NCBI GenBank assembly: GCA_947644195.1
Contig: CANRZB010000003.1
Location: 1 to 64,000, forward strand
DNA length: 64,000 bases
Direction of reading: 5' to 3'
Source: an uncultured Clostridium sp.
GTDB lineage: Bacteria > Bacillota > Clostridia > Lachnospirales > Lachnospiraceae
A program made the position numbers and the translations under genes. The notes beneath the pieces are model-generated. The model saw only the letters and a program-made list of their open reading frames with translations. It did not search any database and was not told where the DNA came from. Each line of letters starts with the position of its first letter. Positions within the stretch are counted from its first letter, which is position 1. Positions 1 to 8,725 of this stretch are shown piece by piece.

Positions 1-1232
1 TTGCTGACATCCAGGCTGGTTATCTGGTTGTTGTCGCAAGCTAAGTATGTCAGAGCGGTATTATTGCTGATATCCAGACTGGTTATCTGGTTGTGGCCGC
101 AAGATAAGTATGTCAGAGCAGTATTAGTGCTGACATCTAGGCTGGTTATCTGGTTGTTGACGCAATACAATTTTGTCAGAGCGGTATTGTGGCTGATATC
201 CAGGCTGGTTATCTGGTTGTTGTCGCAAGCTAAGTATGTCAGAGCGGTATTGTGGCTGACATCTAGGCTGGTTATCTGGTTTAGGGTGCAAGATAAGTCT
301 GTCAGAGCAGGTAAGCCTGATACACTCATGTTTCCGGATAAGCTTTTGTGTGACCAGCTGATTCCACATAACCTGCCATTTTCCCAAGTATATTCCTTAC
401 TGTCTAAATCCTCGCTGACGGTCGCCCCACGCTCACGCTGTTCTGCAATCAATGTCTTTAATGCTGTCACATCTTTCTCATCACGTGAATCAGCAGGCGG
501 TTCTGTGGGTTCATTTGTCGCAGATGGCGTCTGCGACCCAGTGGGCTGTTCGGTAGCCGTTGGCGGTGTCTGTGTCCCGGTCGGCTGTCCCGTAGTGGTT
601 GGGGGAGCCTGTGTTCCAGTGGGCTGTTCCGTAACCGTTGGAGGCGTCTGTGTCCCGGTCGGCTGTCCCGTAGTGGTTGGGGGAGCCTGTGTTCCAGTCG
701 GTTGTTCTGTAATGGTTGGTGGCGTCTGTGTTCCAGTGGGCTGTTCCGTAACGGTTGGTGGAGCCTGTGTTCCAGTCGGTTGTTCTGTAATGGTTGGTGG
801 CGTCTGCGTTCCTGTTGGCTGTGCTGTTATCGCTGGCTTTGCGCTTGCAGATGGCATAGTGTCAGGCTTCTGTGTCTGTTTTGGTGTGTTTCCCGGTTTT
901 TTCACATTCTTTACCGTTACTTTACAGACCAGTTTCTTCTTCCCGATCTTTGCCTGCACCTTTGCCGTTCCTTTTTTCCTGCCTTTGACAGCCACTGCCG
1001 TTTTGCCCTTTTTTTTCAACGTGATGCATTTTTTGCCGGACAGGATTTTCCATGTCACTTTCTTTTTTGTGTTCTTGACTTTGAGCGTCTTGCTTGTTCC
1101 CTTTGCGACTGTCAGTTTCTTTGTGTTCAGGCTGACTCTCTTTGCTGCTGATACCTCCACTGTGGGAATCATATTAAACAGCAAAGCAAAAGACAACACG
1201 CACGCTGCCAGTTGTTTTTTCGTTTTCATCAT
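1..1232 (-). CDS. Secreted Ig-like / leucine-rich-repeat surface protein (3' end cut by window)
   Basis: Partial gene; 410 codons are visible and the C-terminus lies beyond position 1. The start ATG at 1232 follows a GGGAGG site with 8-nt spacing. The protein opens with a signal peptide ending near a SAAKR motif. A lysine-rich Ig-like (Big-type) domain follows (about residues 30-110, TWKILSGKKCITL). Next is a long linker of tandem 11-residue units of the type TEQPTGTQTPP (about 540-840), then a short conserved segment (TALKTLIAEQRERGATVSED). The rest is 21-residue leucine-rich repeats of the form ALTYLACDNNQITSLDVS. The same architecture recurs in the gene at 60289-61866, so the two are paralogues. 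Probably a wall-exposed or secreted binding protein; ligand unknown. The long open frame on the opposite strand is only its mirror. Confidence 0.88.
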   Translation of the reverse strand, partial: MMKTKKQLAACVLSFALLFNMIPTVEVSAAKRVSLNTKKLTVAKGTSKTLKVKNTKKKVTWKILSGKKCITLKKKGKTAVAVKGRKKGTAKVQAKIGKKKLVCKVTVKNVKKPGNTPKQTQKPDTMPSASAKPAITAQPTGTQTPPTITEQPTGTQAPPTVTEQPTGTQTPPTITEQPTGTQAPPTTTGQPTGTQTPPTVTEQPTGTQAPPTTTGQPTGTQTPPTATEQPTGSQTPSATNEPTEPPADSRDEKDVTALKTLIAEQRERGATVSEDLDSKEYTWENGRLCGISWSHKSLSGNMSVSGLPALTDLSCTLNQITSLDVSHNTALTYLACDNNQITSLDISHNTALTKLYCVNNQITSLDVSTNTALTYLSCGHNQITSLDISNNTALTYLACDNNQITSLDVS

Positions 1233-1810
1233 TTCTGTTTCCTCCCGTATTCTCTTTATTAATCGTTTTTTGATAAAGTTAAATACTTCCCGTCAATCAG
1301 ACGAAATATTTTTCTCGGAAAACCAAGATCGGGGCGCTGGCATGCGTTCACACCAGCTCCCCGCAATATAGCAAAAGGCAGTAAAAACTGCCCTGCACGT
1401 ATGAAAATTAAGATTGTCAATGAAGCCTGGCTGACATATTATAACATGGTGTGTATTGCAGATTTACCCTATATTGTGTGATACTGGTATTACCATCTCA
1501 TGCCTGGCATTGTTACTGCAATGTCAGGGTATACACTGTTAAACCATCCTTGGTCTCCACTAAACAATATTTTATCATAAGCAAAGACGGTTTACAAGGA
1601 AATTGTATGAAAAGCGAGATTACCAAAATTTTATTATTTTAAAGCGAAATTACCGAGAGATTACGTCAGAGTTGGCAAAAAATTAGTTACTGGTATCCGG
1701 GTTAGAGAAAAAAATTTAATATTCTAAAGGATTGTTTTATGGCTGGAGCATAATAGGCGGTTTTCTCCTCTCTCTGGGCAATAAATATGAAAAGAGGGGA
1801 GGAACCGCTT
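1233..1810. other. Intergenic region between divergent surface genes
   Basis: No convincing gene. A 63-codon frame at 1451-1642 has no ribosome binding site and no recognisable product. Just before the rightward gene there is an imperfect inverted repeat (about 1761-1810) whose right half includes the GAGGGGAGG ribosome binding site, so it could sequester that site. Promoters for the two flanking genes must lie here, but I could not fix good -35/-10 pairs. Confidence 0.4.
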
Positions 1811-3733
1811 ATGGATCCTATCATAGCTATTAAAGAACAATTATTAATGGGGCAAGGGAGATACCGGGAACAGAAGAACCATACCGGGAAAGAGAAAAAG
1901 AGCCGGTATATTCGTCGGTTCTTATGTATTTTATTGCTTTTTCTATGCGGTATCATTTTGGTTCGTCGTGGAATTAACATCTTTCTGGCAAAACAGGCAG
2001 AAGGGAAACTACAGACCGCATCTTCCTATGAAAAAATATACCAGAGTTTTGAACGGGTGGAGAGGAAGCAACTACATTTGCGCAGGAAATGGGAGAACCA
2101 TCGGGGGATAAATTTATCTCTGGAAATGGGGGGCAATAATCTATCTAAGTTAATGTCCAGTGGCAGTGCGGCAATGTCTATCATGGGTGCAGTGAGTGAA
2201 ATAACCGGACAGGGCGGATATGGGATTGGACAGTATCACCAATATGTGGAAGCAGCGTCTGCCATAGATGGAAACGATCCTGCTGAGGAGGGACAAATTG
2301 TTTTCCAGGAGGCGTCTAATGAGGACCTTGTAGCAGAACCGGATCAGATGGTTGTGCAGGGAGAATTTATATATACTCTTTGGTTGCAAGGGGAGAATGA
2401 TGGATGGGTAGAGCCGGTACTAATGGTTTATCATGCGATGAATGGGGAGCTGGAGCAGGTTTATCAGAGTACATGGAGAATGAGCAGCAGCAATAGCTGT
2501 GAGGCAGAAATGATGATTTCCGGTCATTATTTATTTCTTGCGATGAATAAAAATGATTATGGTGAGGATTGCATCTGCTATGTTTTTGATATTACGGATC
2601 CAGCCAAACCGAAAAGAGCAGATGTACTGACGCAGTATGGGGAGTATTATGACATGCTGATCTCCGGGGAATATTATTATTTTATTTCACAATATCAGGA
2701 TTTTACGGCATACAATAAACGGGATGCAGATCATTATATTCCGATGGTAAGTGAGAAAAAAATTCCACCAGAGGATATTTATATGCAAAGGGATTTGTAT
2801 GGCACGGGTTATGTTGTTATCAGTGCATACCGGATGACGGATTCCGGAAAACTGAAACAAACAGATGCCAAAGCGGTGGCAGGAACGGCAGAGGTAATTC
2901 AAATTAGTAGAAATAACATCTATATTTGCAGCCAGGTTGTACCCAAAAATTCGGATCGCACAGACCGTACCGGAATTACGATATTATCTTATCAGGATGG
3001 GAATATCGCAGGCCGAAAGCATTTGATTGTGGCCGGAAGTATTGATGCCACGCGGGAAGTGGAGGTAAACGAGGGGGATTTACAACTGCCGATGTGTATT
3101 CATAACTACCGAGGCAGTTTTGTAGAAATTGAAGATTGGATTCTGCCAGGTTGGGAAAATGTCCCGCTCAAAATACAGATGCAAGAGGAAGCAGATTCCA
3201 TTCAAAGGAAGGAGATATGTCTGGATGAAACTGGGAATAGGATTTCTGATATAAAAGTCAAATCGCCGAAAGAAAAGATTCGAGACCTTGGATTTGTGGG
3301 ACAGCTCTTTGCAGTTGATGAAACGCATTATCTCGGGGTTGGCCATCTTGGAGAGGAAAAAAATATTAAACTCCTGCAATTTACTGTTTCTGAAGAGGAA
3401 GAACCACAACTTTTGCAAAGTGTGTCTATTCGGGAGTATTATTCTCCGGCTACCCAAGATGACCGTATGATTTATTTCGACCGAAATCGTTCTTTGATCG
3501 GTTTTTGTGCATCGGGAAGCATCGGGACTTTTTATTATCTATACCATTTTGAGCAAAAAACGGATACTGCTGTCTGGGAGTTTCAGGAGTTGTTTCAAGA
3601 GAATTTTGGTTTGAAGGGAAGGGCTTCCTGGATTCGGGGGACAGTGCTTCCTGGAGAAAAAAATATGATGTACATGATTCGCAGCAGTAATGTAAGGATG
3701 AACGGAATGGCACGAGGATTTACAGTCGATTAG
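1811..3733 (+). CDS. Membrane-anchored beta-propeller domain protein
   Basis: 640 residues. The start at 1811 is chosen over an upstream in-frame ATG at 1787 because GAGGGGAGG sits 8 nt before it. A basic N-terminus is followed by one transmembrane segment (about residues 35-52, FLCILLLFLCGIILV), so the rest is extracellular. The ectodomain resembles the secreted C-terminal beta-propeller family (Beta_propel): a segment like EPDQMVVQGEFIYTL, then a VFDITDPAKP blade motif, GEYYYFISQY, and the family-like IPPEDIYMQRDLYGTGY followed by VISAYRM. These families are envelope proteins of unknown substrate. Transcribed alone between two intergenic gaps. Family assignment is by motif memory, not by search. 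Confidence 0.7.
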   Translation: MDPIIAIKEQLLMGQGRYREQKNHTGKEKKSRYIRRFLCILLLFLCGIILVRRGINIFLAKQAEGKLQTASSYEKIYQSFERVERKQLHLRRKWENHRGINLSLEMGGNNLSKLMSSGSAAMSIMGAVSEITGQGGYGIGQYHQYVEAASAIDGNDPAEEGQIVFQEASNEDLVAEPDQMVVQGEFIYTLWLQGENDGWVEPVLMVYHAMNGELEQVYQSTWRMSSSNSCEAEMMISGHYLFLAMNKNDYGEDCICYVFDITDPAKPKRADVLTQYGEYYDMLISGEYYYFISQYQDFTAYNKRDADHYIPMVSEKKIPPEDIYMQRDLYGTGYVVISAYRMTDSGKLKQTDAKAVAGTAEVIQISRNNIYICSQVVPKNSDRTDRTGITILSYQDGNIAGRKHLIVAGSIDATREVEVNEGDLQLPMCIHNYRGSFVEIEDWILPGWENVPLKIQMQEEADSIQRKEICLDETGNRISDIKVKSPKEKIRDLGFVGQLFAVDETHYLGVGHLGEEKNIKLLQFTVSEEEEPQLLQSVSIREYYSPATQDDRMIYFDRNRSLIGFCASGSIGTFYYLYHFEQKTDTAVWEFQELFQENFGLKGRASWIRGTVLPGEKNMMYMIRSSNVRMNGMARGFTVD

Positions 3734-3889
3734 TACGAAATGGCTTTGGCGGTTGGATCTTGGATTCTTGTTTAAGAATTCATGGGGGCAGCCGTCGAGG
3801 TCATTTTTATTTTTTTTGATACGATTCTTGTCATGGATTGTAAGTTTGCAATTGTATTGTTAAAATTTTTGATTTATTAAAAATATTGG

Positions 3890-3918
3890 TTGCGTTATTT
3901 TGAGTAGTGTGATATACT
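3890..3918 (+). promoter_or_regulatory. Sigma-70-type promoter for the amidase gene
   Basis: TTGCGT (3890-3895), 17-nt spacer, TATACT (3913-3918). It lies about 155 nt before the start codon at 4075, leaving a long AT-rich leader. The rest of the 3734-4074 gap shows no gene. Confidence 0.65.
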
Positions 3919-4074
3919 GTTAATGTTATTGCAATAACAACTGATAATGAAGAGCAGGAATCTTTCAAACTTGCTTCCTCAAATAACAAAAAACGAAACA
4001 TATTTGGAAAGGATACGATCAGTAAAAGAAAGAACAAAGAATATAATGTAATAATTTTTTAGAATGGAGGTAAA

Positions 4075-4701
4075 ATGAGAAAAAGAATATTAATTCAAAG
4101 AAGCCATATAATAAGAGGAGTAGCCATTATGTCGATAAGTGCTATATTGTTTCATGTTACAGGCATAAGTGCTTATGCGGCATATGATGGTATCAAGGCG
4201 GCGGAATATGCAATTAATAATGTGAGACCAGACATTGAAGGGTATTATAATTCCAAGTATTATCGTGCAGATTTGGATTGTACAAATTTTGTATCACAAT
4301 GCCTTGAAGCTGGAGGAAAGAAAAGAACAGGAACGGGAACGGGGTATTCAGATCTATCTGTATGGTGCCCGCATCGTTCAACATGGGAAAATGCCAATAA
4401 TTTTAAAAAATATTGGAAAAACAAAGGCATTACCGTGAAATCACATAAGATAACTAACATTACTTCGTTAAATGAAGATATATACTATAAATTTTGGAGT
4501 GGCGATATTATTCAATATTCGTATGACGATGATGTATCCAAACATTCACAAATTGTAATAGGTCAACAGGCATATGATGGAAAAGCATCGCTGCGGATGG
4601 CTCAACATTCAGGTGACAGAAAAGATATTAGTTTATTATGGTATCTTAAAACAACAACTTATAATAAAATTAAAACATTCAAATTTAATTCATGGAAGTA
4701 G
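4075..4701 (+). CDS. Exported amidase-domain protein (Amidase_6-like)
   Basis: 208 residues, ATG at 4075 after GGAGG. An N-terminal hydrophobic segment (about residues 13-33) is a signal peptide or anchor. The mature part fits the putative amidase domain seen in clostridial secreted proteins: AAEYAINNVRPD, then the probable catalytic cysteine in DCTNFVSQCLEAGG, a W-rich middle (WENANNFKKYW), the segment FWSGDIIQYSYDDD, and the histidine in KHSQIVIG. A cysteine/histidine hydrolase acting on peptide or cell-wall amide bonds is the family expectation; the substrate is unknown. The next gene is 77 nt downstream, encodes an exported coiled-coil protein and shares its terminator, so the two probably form one unit. 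Confidence 0.78.
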   Translation: MRKRILIQRSHIIRGVAIMSISAILFHVTGISAYAAYDGIKAAEYAINNVRPDIEGYYNSKYYRADLDCTNFVSQCLEAGGKKRTGTGTGYSDLSVWCPHRSTWENANNFKKYWKNKGITVKSHKITNITSLNEDIYYKFWSGDIIQYSYDDDVSKHSQIVIGQQAYDGKASLRMAQHSGDRKDISLLWYLKTTTYNKIKTFKFNSWK

Positions 4702-4778
4702 AATGATTTTAATTGAAGATAATTTTTAATATAATGTGATGAGAGTAATATTAATAAATTTAAAAGGAGGCAATTGCT

Positions 4779-5303
4779 ATGAAAAATTTCTTTAAAACAT
4801 TAGTTATGATGAGTTTATTAGGCATAGTATTGATATTTGTTGATGTTTTAAATGGTGGGAACGTTACTGCTAAAAAAGTTGATTTAAAAATGAAAAAAGA
4901 AATCAAGCAGGAAAAATTAGATCATATTGAAGAGGAAATCCAGGAGCTACAGGAACAGAAGACAACGCAGGAAATATGGTTGCAGGAAGGAAAATTACTT
5001 GAAGAGCAGGCTGCATTAGAAGAAGAATTACATCCAGAGGAATATTATAAACAACAAATAAAAATAGAAATAGATACGTTAGATGCTGCAGTTTCAGATA
5101 TGAAAATTGCAATAGATACGAATAATGTTCCGAAGGAAGTCGTTGCTGAAACGCAGGAAAGAATTGAAAAATATGGAGTAATATTGGAAGAATATAGGAA
5201 GGTTTATGAATCAGGAAAATATAACTCTCTGGAAGAATTATTCAAACAAGAACATGAAAAGATATCCAAGTTACATTCCTATTTTGAAGAAAAATACAAT
5301 TAA
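4779..5303 (+). CDS. Exported coiled-coil protein, unknown function
   Basis: 174 residues, ATG at 4779 behind AAAGGAGG. A signal peptide or anchor covers residues 5-28 (TLVMMSLLGIVLIFVDVL). The rest is strongly charged and helical, rich in E, K and Q with heptad-like spacing (residues 40-85, LDHIEEEIQELQEQ), so a coiled coil is likely. No catalytic motif is visible. Its position 77 nt after the exported amidase and before a shared terminator suggests a partner, chaperone or regulator of that enzyme outside the membrane; that is inference from context only. Confidence 0.72.
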   Translation: MKNFFKTLVMMSLLGIVLIFVDVLNGGNVTAKKVDLKMKKEIKQEKLDHIEEEIQELQEQKTTQEIWLQEGKLLEEQAALEEELHPEEYYKQQIKIEIDTLDAAVSDMKIAIDTNNVPKEVVAETQERIEKYGVILEEYRKVYESGKYNSLEELFKQEHEKISKLHSYFEEKYN

Positions 5304-5347
5304 TTTGTATTGGCGCCATAGGAGTTTGGTATATCAGGATGTAAAGA

Positions 5348-5395
5348 GGGACTGTTGCTATAATGAGGAATCATGAAGCGACAGTTCTTTTTATT
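5348..5395 (+). terminator. Intrinsic terminator after the amidase / coiled-coil pair
   Basis: A 12-bp stem (5348-5359 with 5377-5388, including G-T wobbles) is followed by TTTTATTG. Confidence 0.75.
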
Positions 5396-5456
5396 GTATT
5401 AGAAACTTGTTTAATACATGGCAGGTTTGTACAATATAAAAAAGGAGGGGATACTT

Positions 5457-7100
5457 ATGAGGAAAAAAGATCTATGGAATTATTTTTTGGTGTTGGCGAT
5501 TGTCGTTATCTTTTATGCAGCAATTGTTGTGGAACCAAACACGGCGGCTATGGCTTCCAGCGAGAAGAAACCAGCGGAGACAGCAATGCCTACGCCGGCG
5601 GTTGATGGGAATATTGAAAAATTTACGGATGGAAATGCTGTCTGGACATATAACCATGATACAAAGTGTTTGGTGATTTCGGGGCAGGGAAAGATTTCTA
5701 CTTATGGAAGGAATGAAAATATGTGGGATGAGGATATGGATATGATTCCCTGGAATATGTTTAAAAAGCATTGCTATCGGCCTGACTATGCAGGCAGCGT
5801 AAAAAAGATTGTTATTGAACCAGGGATTACCAGCATCAATACAGGTGCATTTTATGAATATGCATCTTTGGAAACCGTTGAAATTTCTGATACCGTGGAG
5901 GAGATGGAGGAATATGTTTTCTGGTATTGTAGAAAATTAAAAAAGGTAACACTGGGAGACCATGTGAAAAAAATTAATGAGGGGACATTTATGAATTGTA
6001 CTTCCTTGTCAGAAATTGCCATTGGCAAAGGTGTAGAAGAAATTGATAAGTTTGCATTTTTTCGGTGTTCCGCATTAAAGAAAATTACCTTGGACCCGGA
6101 AAATACTAATTTAATTTCGGAGTCAGGGGTATTATATGACAGGGAAAGGACCGTTTTGTATCATTGTATGCCTGGAAAGAAGGAGAACGTTAAAATTCCT
6201 AAAAGTGTTCGGAAGATTACAGGGGGTGCGTTCTCTGGATGTAAACGACTTAAAAAGATTTCTTTTGAGAAAGGCTCAAAGTGCAGTTGGATTGGGAGAT
6301 TTGCTTTTTATGGCTGTTTGAAACTTCAAGGGATGTCATTGCCGGACGCTGTTCAGTATGTGGGTAACGAAGCTTTTGAGGATTGTAAATCTTTGCGGCA
6401 GATTTCTCTCGGCCGTTCTTTTGTCGGATTCACGTGGGAGGATACCCTGAAGCAAGCAAAAAAGAAATATCAGCTTCCCTCTCAGTCTCATTTTGCCGAT
6501 GGTTTTCTCCATGGCAAGATAAGAGTATACAAGGTGTCCCGGTCTAATCCACGGTATTCCAGTCGGGACGGCGTCTTATATAATAAGGATAAGACGAAGC
6601 TTTTATGTTATCCTCAGGAGAAAAAGACCAAGACAGTGCGGATAGCGAATTCCGTGCAAGTCATTCAGAAAGGAGCGTTTCAGTCAAATCGTTATATAAA
6701 AGAGCTGATTCTGCCCCGTTCTGTAAAAAAAATAGGAGGGGAGGCCTTTTCGGATTGTAAGAAATTGAAAACGGTTACTTTGAATGACAGTCCGGTAATT
6801 ATTGGATCTTATGCATTTTGTAGATGTCGGTCGTTATCCAAAGTGAATTTAGGCAACCGTGTTCGGAAAATAAACAGATGCGCATTTTATAGTACAAAAT
6901 TTAAGGAAATATATATACCATCTTCTGTCGTTACCATTGGAGAGAAAGCGCTGGGAAAAGGGAGTGATGAAAAAAGGCTTCCAGGAGGAACGATGCGTTA
7001 TACAGAGAGAGAGGTATCTGGTTTTAAAATTTATGGAAAGAGAGGTTCTGCGGCAGAACGTTATGCCAAATATCATGGTTATGATTTTGTGGCAAGATGA
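5457..7100 (+). CDS. Secreted BspA-type leucine-rich-repeat protein
   Basis: 547 residues. The start at 5457 follows AAAGGAGGGG at 7-nt spacing; an earlier in-frame ATG at 5418 lacks a site. The N-terminus carries one hydrophobic segment (residues 8-27), then a short threonine/proline linker. The body is built of about 23-residue BspA-like (LRR_5) repeats such as GAFYEYASLETVEISDTVEE, AFFRCSALKKITL and EAFSDCKKLKTVTL. Between repeat blocks are inserts of the type SGVLYDRERTVLYHCMPGKK. Members of this repeat family are surface or secreted adhesin-like proteins. No sortase signal or anchor is seen at the C-terminus (YAKYHGYDFVAR), so it is probably released or held by the N-terminal segment. 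Confidence 0.88.
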   Translation: MRKKDLWNYFLVLAIVVIFYAAIVVEPNTAAMASSEKKPAETAMPTPAVDGNIEKFTDGNAVWTYNHDTKCLVISGQGKISTYGRNENMWDEDMDMIPWNMFKKHCYRPDYAGSVKKIVIEPGITSINTGAFYEYASLETVEISDTVEEMEEYVFWYCRKLKKVTLGDHVKKINEGTFMNCTSLSEIAIGKGVEEIDKFAFFRCSALKKITLDPENTNLISESGVLYDRERTVLYHCMPGKKENVKIPKSVRKITGGAFSGCKRLKKISFEKGSKCSWIGRFAFYGCLKLQGMSLPDAVQYVGNEAFEDCKSLRQISLGRSFVGFTWEDTLKQAKKKYQLPSQSHFADGFLHGKIRVYKVSRSNPRYSSRDGVLYNKDKTKLLCYPQEKKTKTVRIANSVQVIQKGAFQSNRYIKELILPRSVKKIGGEAFSDCKKLKTVTLNDSPVIIGSYAFCRCRSLSKVNLGNRVRKINRCAFYSTKFKEIYIPSSVVTIGEKALGKGSDEKRLPGGTMRYTEREVSGFKIYGKRGSAAERYAKYHGYDFVAR

Positions 7101-7148
7101 GAATCCATTATTGTATTGGTGCGATAGCCTGTGATAAGAATTTCAATT

Positions 7149-7190
7149 AGAACAACAAAAAGTCTCGATAAGGAGACTTTTTGTTGTTCT
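7149..7190. terminator. Bidirectional intrinsic terminator
   Basis: Perfect 18-bp stem, AGAACAACAAAAAGTCTC (7149-7166) with its complement at 7173-7190. Each 3' arm carries a T-rich stretch, so it can stop the rightward LRR gene and the leftward DUF3021 gene. Confidence 0.85.
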
Positions 7191-7213
7191 ATGGGAGACA
7201 TCTAACGAGCCTT

Positions 7214-7663
7214 TTAATTCAATTTTTTATTCATTGTCTTAACCAGGTACAGCATGGCGAGATACATACTTAGCCATATGACGAAGAAAATCAATGCAAA
7301 GATTCCGAGATATGCCAAAAATCCTGCCAGGCTATGCTCCATCCAGTAGGTAACATAAGCGACTGGCATCATTACGGACACCCCAATTAGGAAATAAATG
7401 ATGGTCTGTTTCGTGATCCCCCAGGATTCTATTTCCCAAATGACGGAACCTGCTGCGTAGACAATGCCCAGCAGAGCATAAAATATGGTTTGCAGTATCA
7501 CGGCATTGAGTTCATTTCCCATCAATGACACTAATTCTGGAGTTACACAAGGGGAATAGAGTCCCTTTCCCCATGCCAGGGAGGATATTATGGTAATAAA
7601 GTATCCCAGGGTTATTCCGGTAGGGATTCCCAGTAATCCACGTAATATTGCTTTTGTTTTCAT
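7214..7663 (-). CDS. DUF3021-type membrane protein, partner of LytTR regulator
   Basis: 149 residues. The start is set at ATG 7663, preceded by GAGGTG at 6 nt; an in-frame GTG lies 9 nt upstream. Four hydrophobic segments are visible: GIPTGITLGYFITIISSLA, the stretch ending YALLGIVYAAGSVIW, IIYFLIGVSVMMPVAYVTYW and FLAYLGIFALIFFVIWLSMY. This four-helix layout, with W-rich loops, matches DUF3021 proteins, which commonly sit directly after a small LytTR DNA-binding protein. Here it is 27 nt downstream of one in the same direction. By analogy to LytTR regulatory systems the membrane protein probably restrains or senses for the DNA-binding partner. Function inferred from the pairing. Confidence 0.8.
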   Translation of the reverse strand: MKTKAILRGLLGIPTGITLGYFITIISSLAWGKGLYSPCVTPELVSLMGNELNAVILQTIFYALLGIVYAAGSVIWEIESWGITKQTIIYFLIGVSVMMPVAYVTYWMEHSLAGFLAYLGIFALIFFVIWLSMYLAMLYLVKTMNKKLN

Positions 7664-7690
7664 AGTAGTCACCTCACAATTCTTTTTGTA

Positions 7691-8131
7691 TTACGATAGT
7701 AACATCTGCTTGATTTTTGGGAGATATCGCCTGGAAACATAAGATTTCGTTCCGTTTGTTAATTTGGCACATATGGTTCCTGTAAAGTTTAGGTCGAAAT
7801 GTTCCACTTTTTTCAAATTAATTATTTCTGAATTAGAGATACGCACGAATCGGTTATGATCCAGACGTTGTTCCAGTTCGTACAGCCTGAGCCGGAGGGT
7901 ATATTCTCCCTTGGGGGTCACGGCAAAGACTTTGCCAGAACTGGAATAAATCCGGATGAGATCAGCTGGTTCCAATACTTCCAGTTTATTATTTCTGCTT
8001 CCTGTCAGGAAATGTGGAGCATTGTCGGACAACATTTTTACAAGGGAATCGACTTCTTCTGTCATACTGGGAGCCATCACAATAACTTTCGTATCGGAAT
8101 GGGAGCTGTCTATTTGGATTTCAATTTGCAT
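7691..8131 (-). CDS. LytTR-domain DNA-binding regulator without receiver domain
   Basis: 146 residues, ATG at 8131 behind AAAGGAGG. The N-terminal 45 residues (MQIEIQIDSSHSDTKVIVM and onward) are not a response-regulator receiver: there is no phospho-acceptor aspartate. The C-terminal 95 residues are a LytTR domain, with the typical sequence ADLIRIYSSSGKVFAVTPKG, LYELEQRLDHNRFVRISNS and SRRYLPKIKQ. It should bind direct repeats in promoters. Cotranscribed with the DUF3021 membrane protein from the strong promoter at 8176-8204, which itself overlaps a direct repeat, so autoregulation is plausible. Confidence 0.85.
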   Translation of the reverse strand: MQIEIQIDSSHSDTKVIVMAPSMTEEVDSLVKMLSDNAPHFLTGSRNNKLEVLEPADLIRIYSSSGKVFAVTPKGEYTLRLRLYELEQRLDHNRFVRISNSEIINLKKVEHFDLNFTGTICAKLTNGTKSYVSRRYLPKIKQMLLS

Positions 8132-8175
8132 AGGGTTTCTACCTCCTTTCCATTGGATTTGTTATTATGACGCTT

Positions 8176-8215
8176 ATTATAGGGAAGGTGCAAACCGATT
8201 TCAACCGAATTTCAA
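8176..8215 (-). promoter_or_regulatory. Promoter with overlapping direct repeat for the LytTR-DUF3021 operon
   Basis: Read on the minus strand: TTGAAA (8204-8199), 17-nt spacer, TATAAT (8181-8176). On the plus strand the -35 overlaps two tandem copies of AACCGA(A)TTTCAA (8193-8204 and 8203-8215), about 10 bp apart. Direct repeats are what LytTR domains bind, so these are candidate operator half-sites. Confidence 0.7.
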
Positions 8216-8321
8216 TACATGGTTGTTTTCTCCCAATAGGTGGTTGTAATTGACCATGGTTACTTGCTGTAAAGTCCGACGGTGCACTGGAATTTCGTAC
8301 AGTAAAATTTAATGTTCTGAT

Positions 8322-8350
8322 TTGTATTCTCTTATTGATTATGGTACTAT
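8322..8350 (+). promoter_or_regulatory. Promoter for the MNT/HEPN pair
   Basis: TTGTAT (8322-8327), 17-nt spacer, TACTAT (8345-8350), about 75 nt before the start codon at 8426. Confidence 0.55.
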
Positions 8351-8425
8351 GAGCAAATAGGGTGCTTTATTTATGAGGCATGCCAGACGCGGGTACAGGG
8401 ACGATTCGTAAAGGGGGCTCGAAAT

Positions 8426-8725
8426 ATGAGTATCAATGGAAAGATCGAGCGAGTATATGCACAGATTGCAGAAATTGCAAAACAACATCAGATTAAAAAA
8501 GTGGTTTTATTTGGCTCCAGGGCAAGAGGAGATTACTGGGAAAAAAGTGATATTGATCTGGCTATCTATGGCTGTACTGATTTTGTTGCTTTTTCGGATC
8601 AATTAGAGGAAGAATTATGGTCACTATTACAGTTAGATCTTATTGATATGGATGGAATGTCTGTATCAAAAGAATTAATAGATGAGATTGAGAGAGATGG
8701 GGTGATACTTTATGAAGCGATTTGA
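8426..8725 (+). CDS. MNT-type minimal nucleotidyltransferase (antitoxin of MNT/HEPN pair)
   Basis: 99 residues, ATG after a GGGGG-rich site. It shows the Pol-beta-superfamily nucleotidyltransferase signature GSRARGDYWEKSDIDLAIYG (residues 32-51): the GS motif and two metal-binding aspartates are intact. Known MNT antitoxins inactivate their HEPN toxin by adding nucleotides near its active site. The downstream gene overlaps by 14 nt and encodes the HEPN partner, which fixes the interpretation as a type VII-like toxin-antitoxin pair. It could instead be a two-subunit nucleotidyltransferase with another substrate. Confidence 0.88.
   Translation: MSINGKIERVYAQIAEIAKQHQIKKVVLFGSRARGDYWEKSDIDLAIYGCTDFVAFSDQLEEELWSLLQLDLIDMDGMSVSKELIDEIERDGVILYEAI

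Noticed and set aside
1-1371. 456-residue open frame on the plus strand
   Set aside because: It has no ribosome binding site at a start and mirrors the leucine-rich-repeat gene on the minus strand, whose signal peptide, domains and Shine-Dalgarno are clear.
1451-1642. 63-codon frame in the left intergenic region
   Set aside because: No ribosome binding site, no recognisable sequence and no conserved context.
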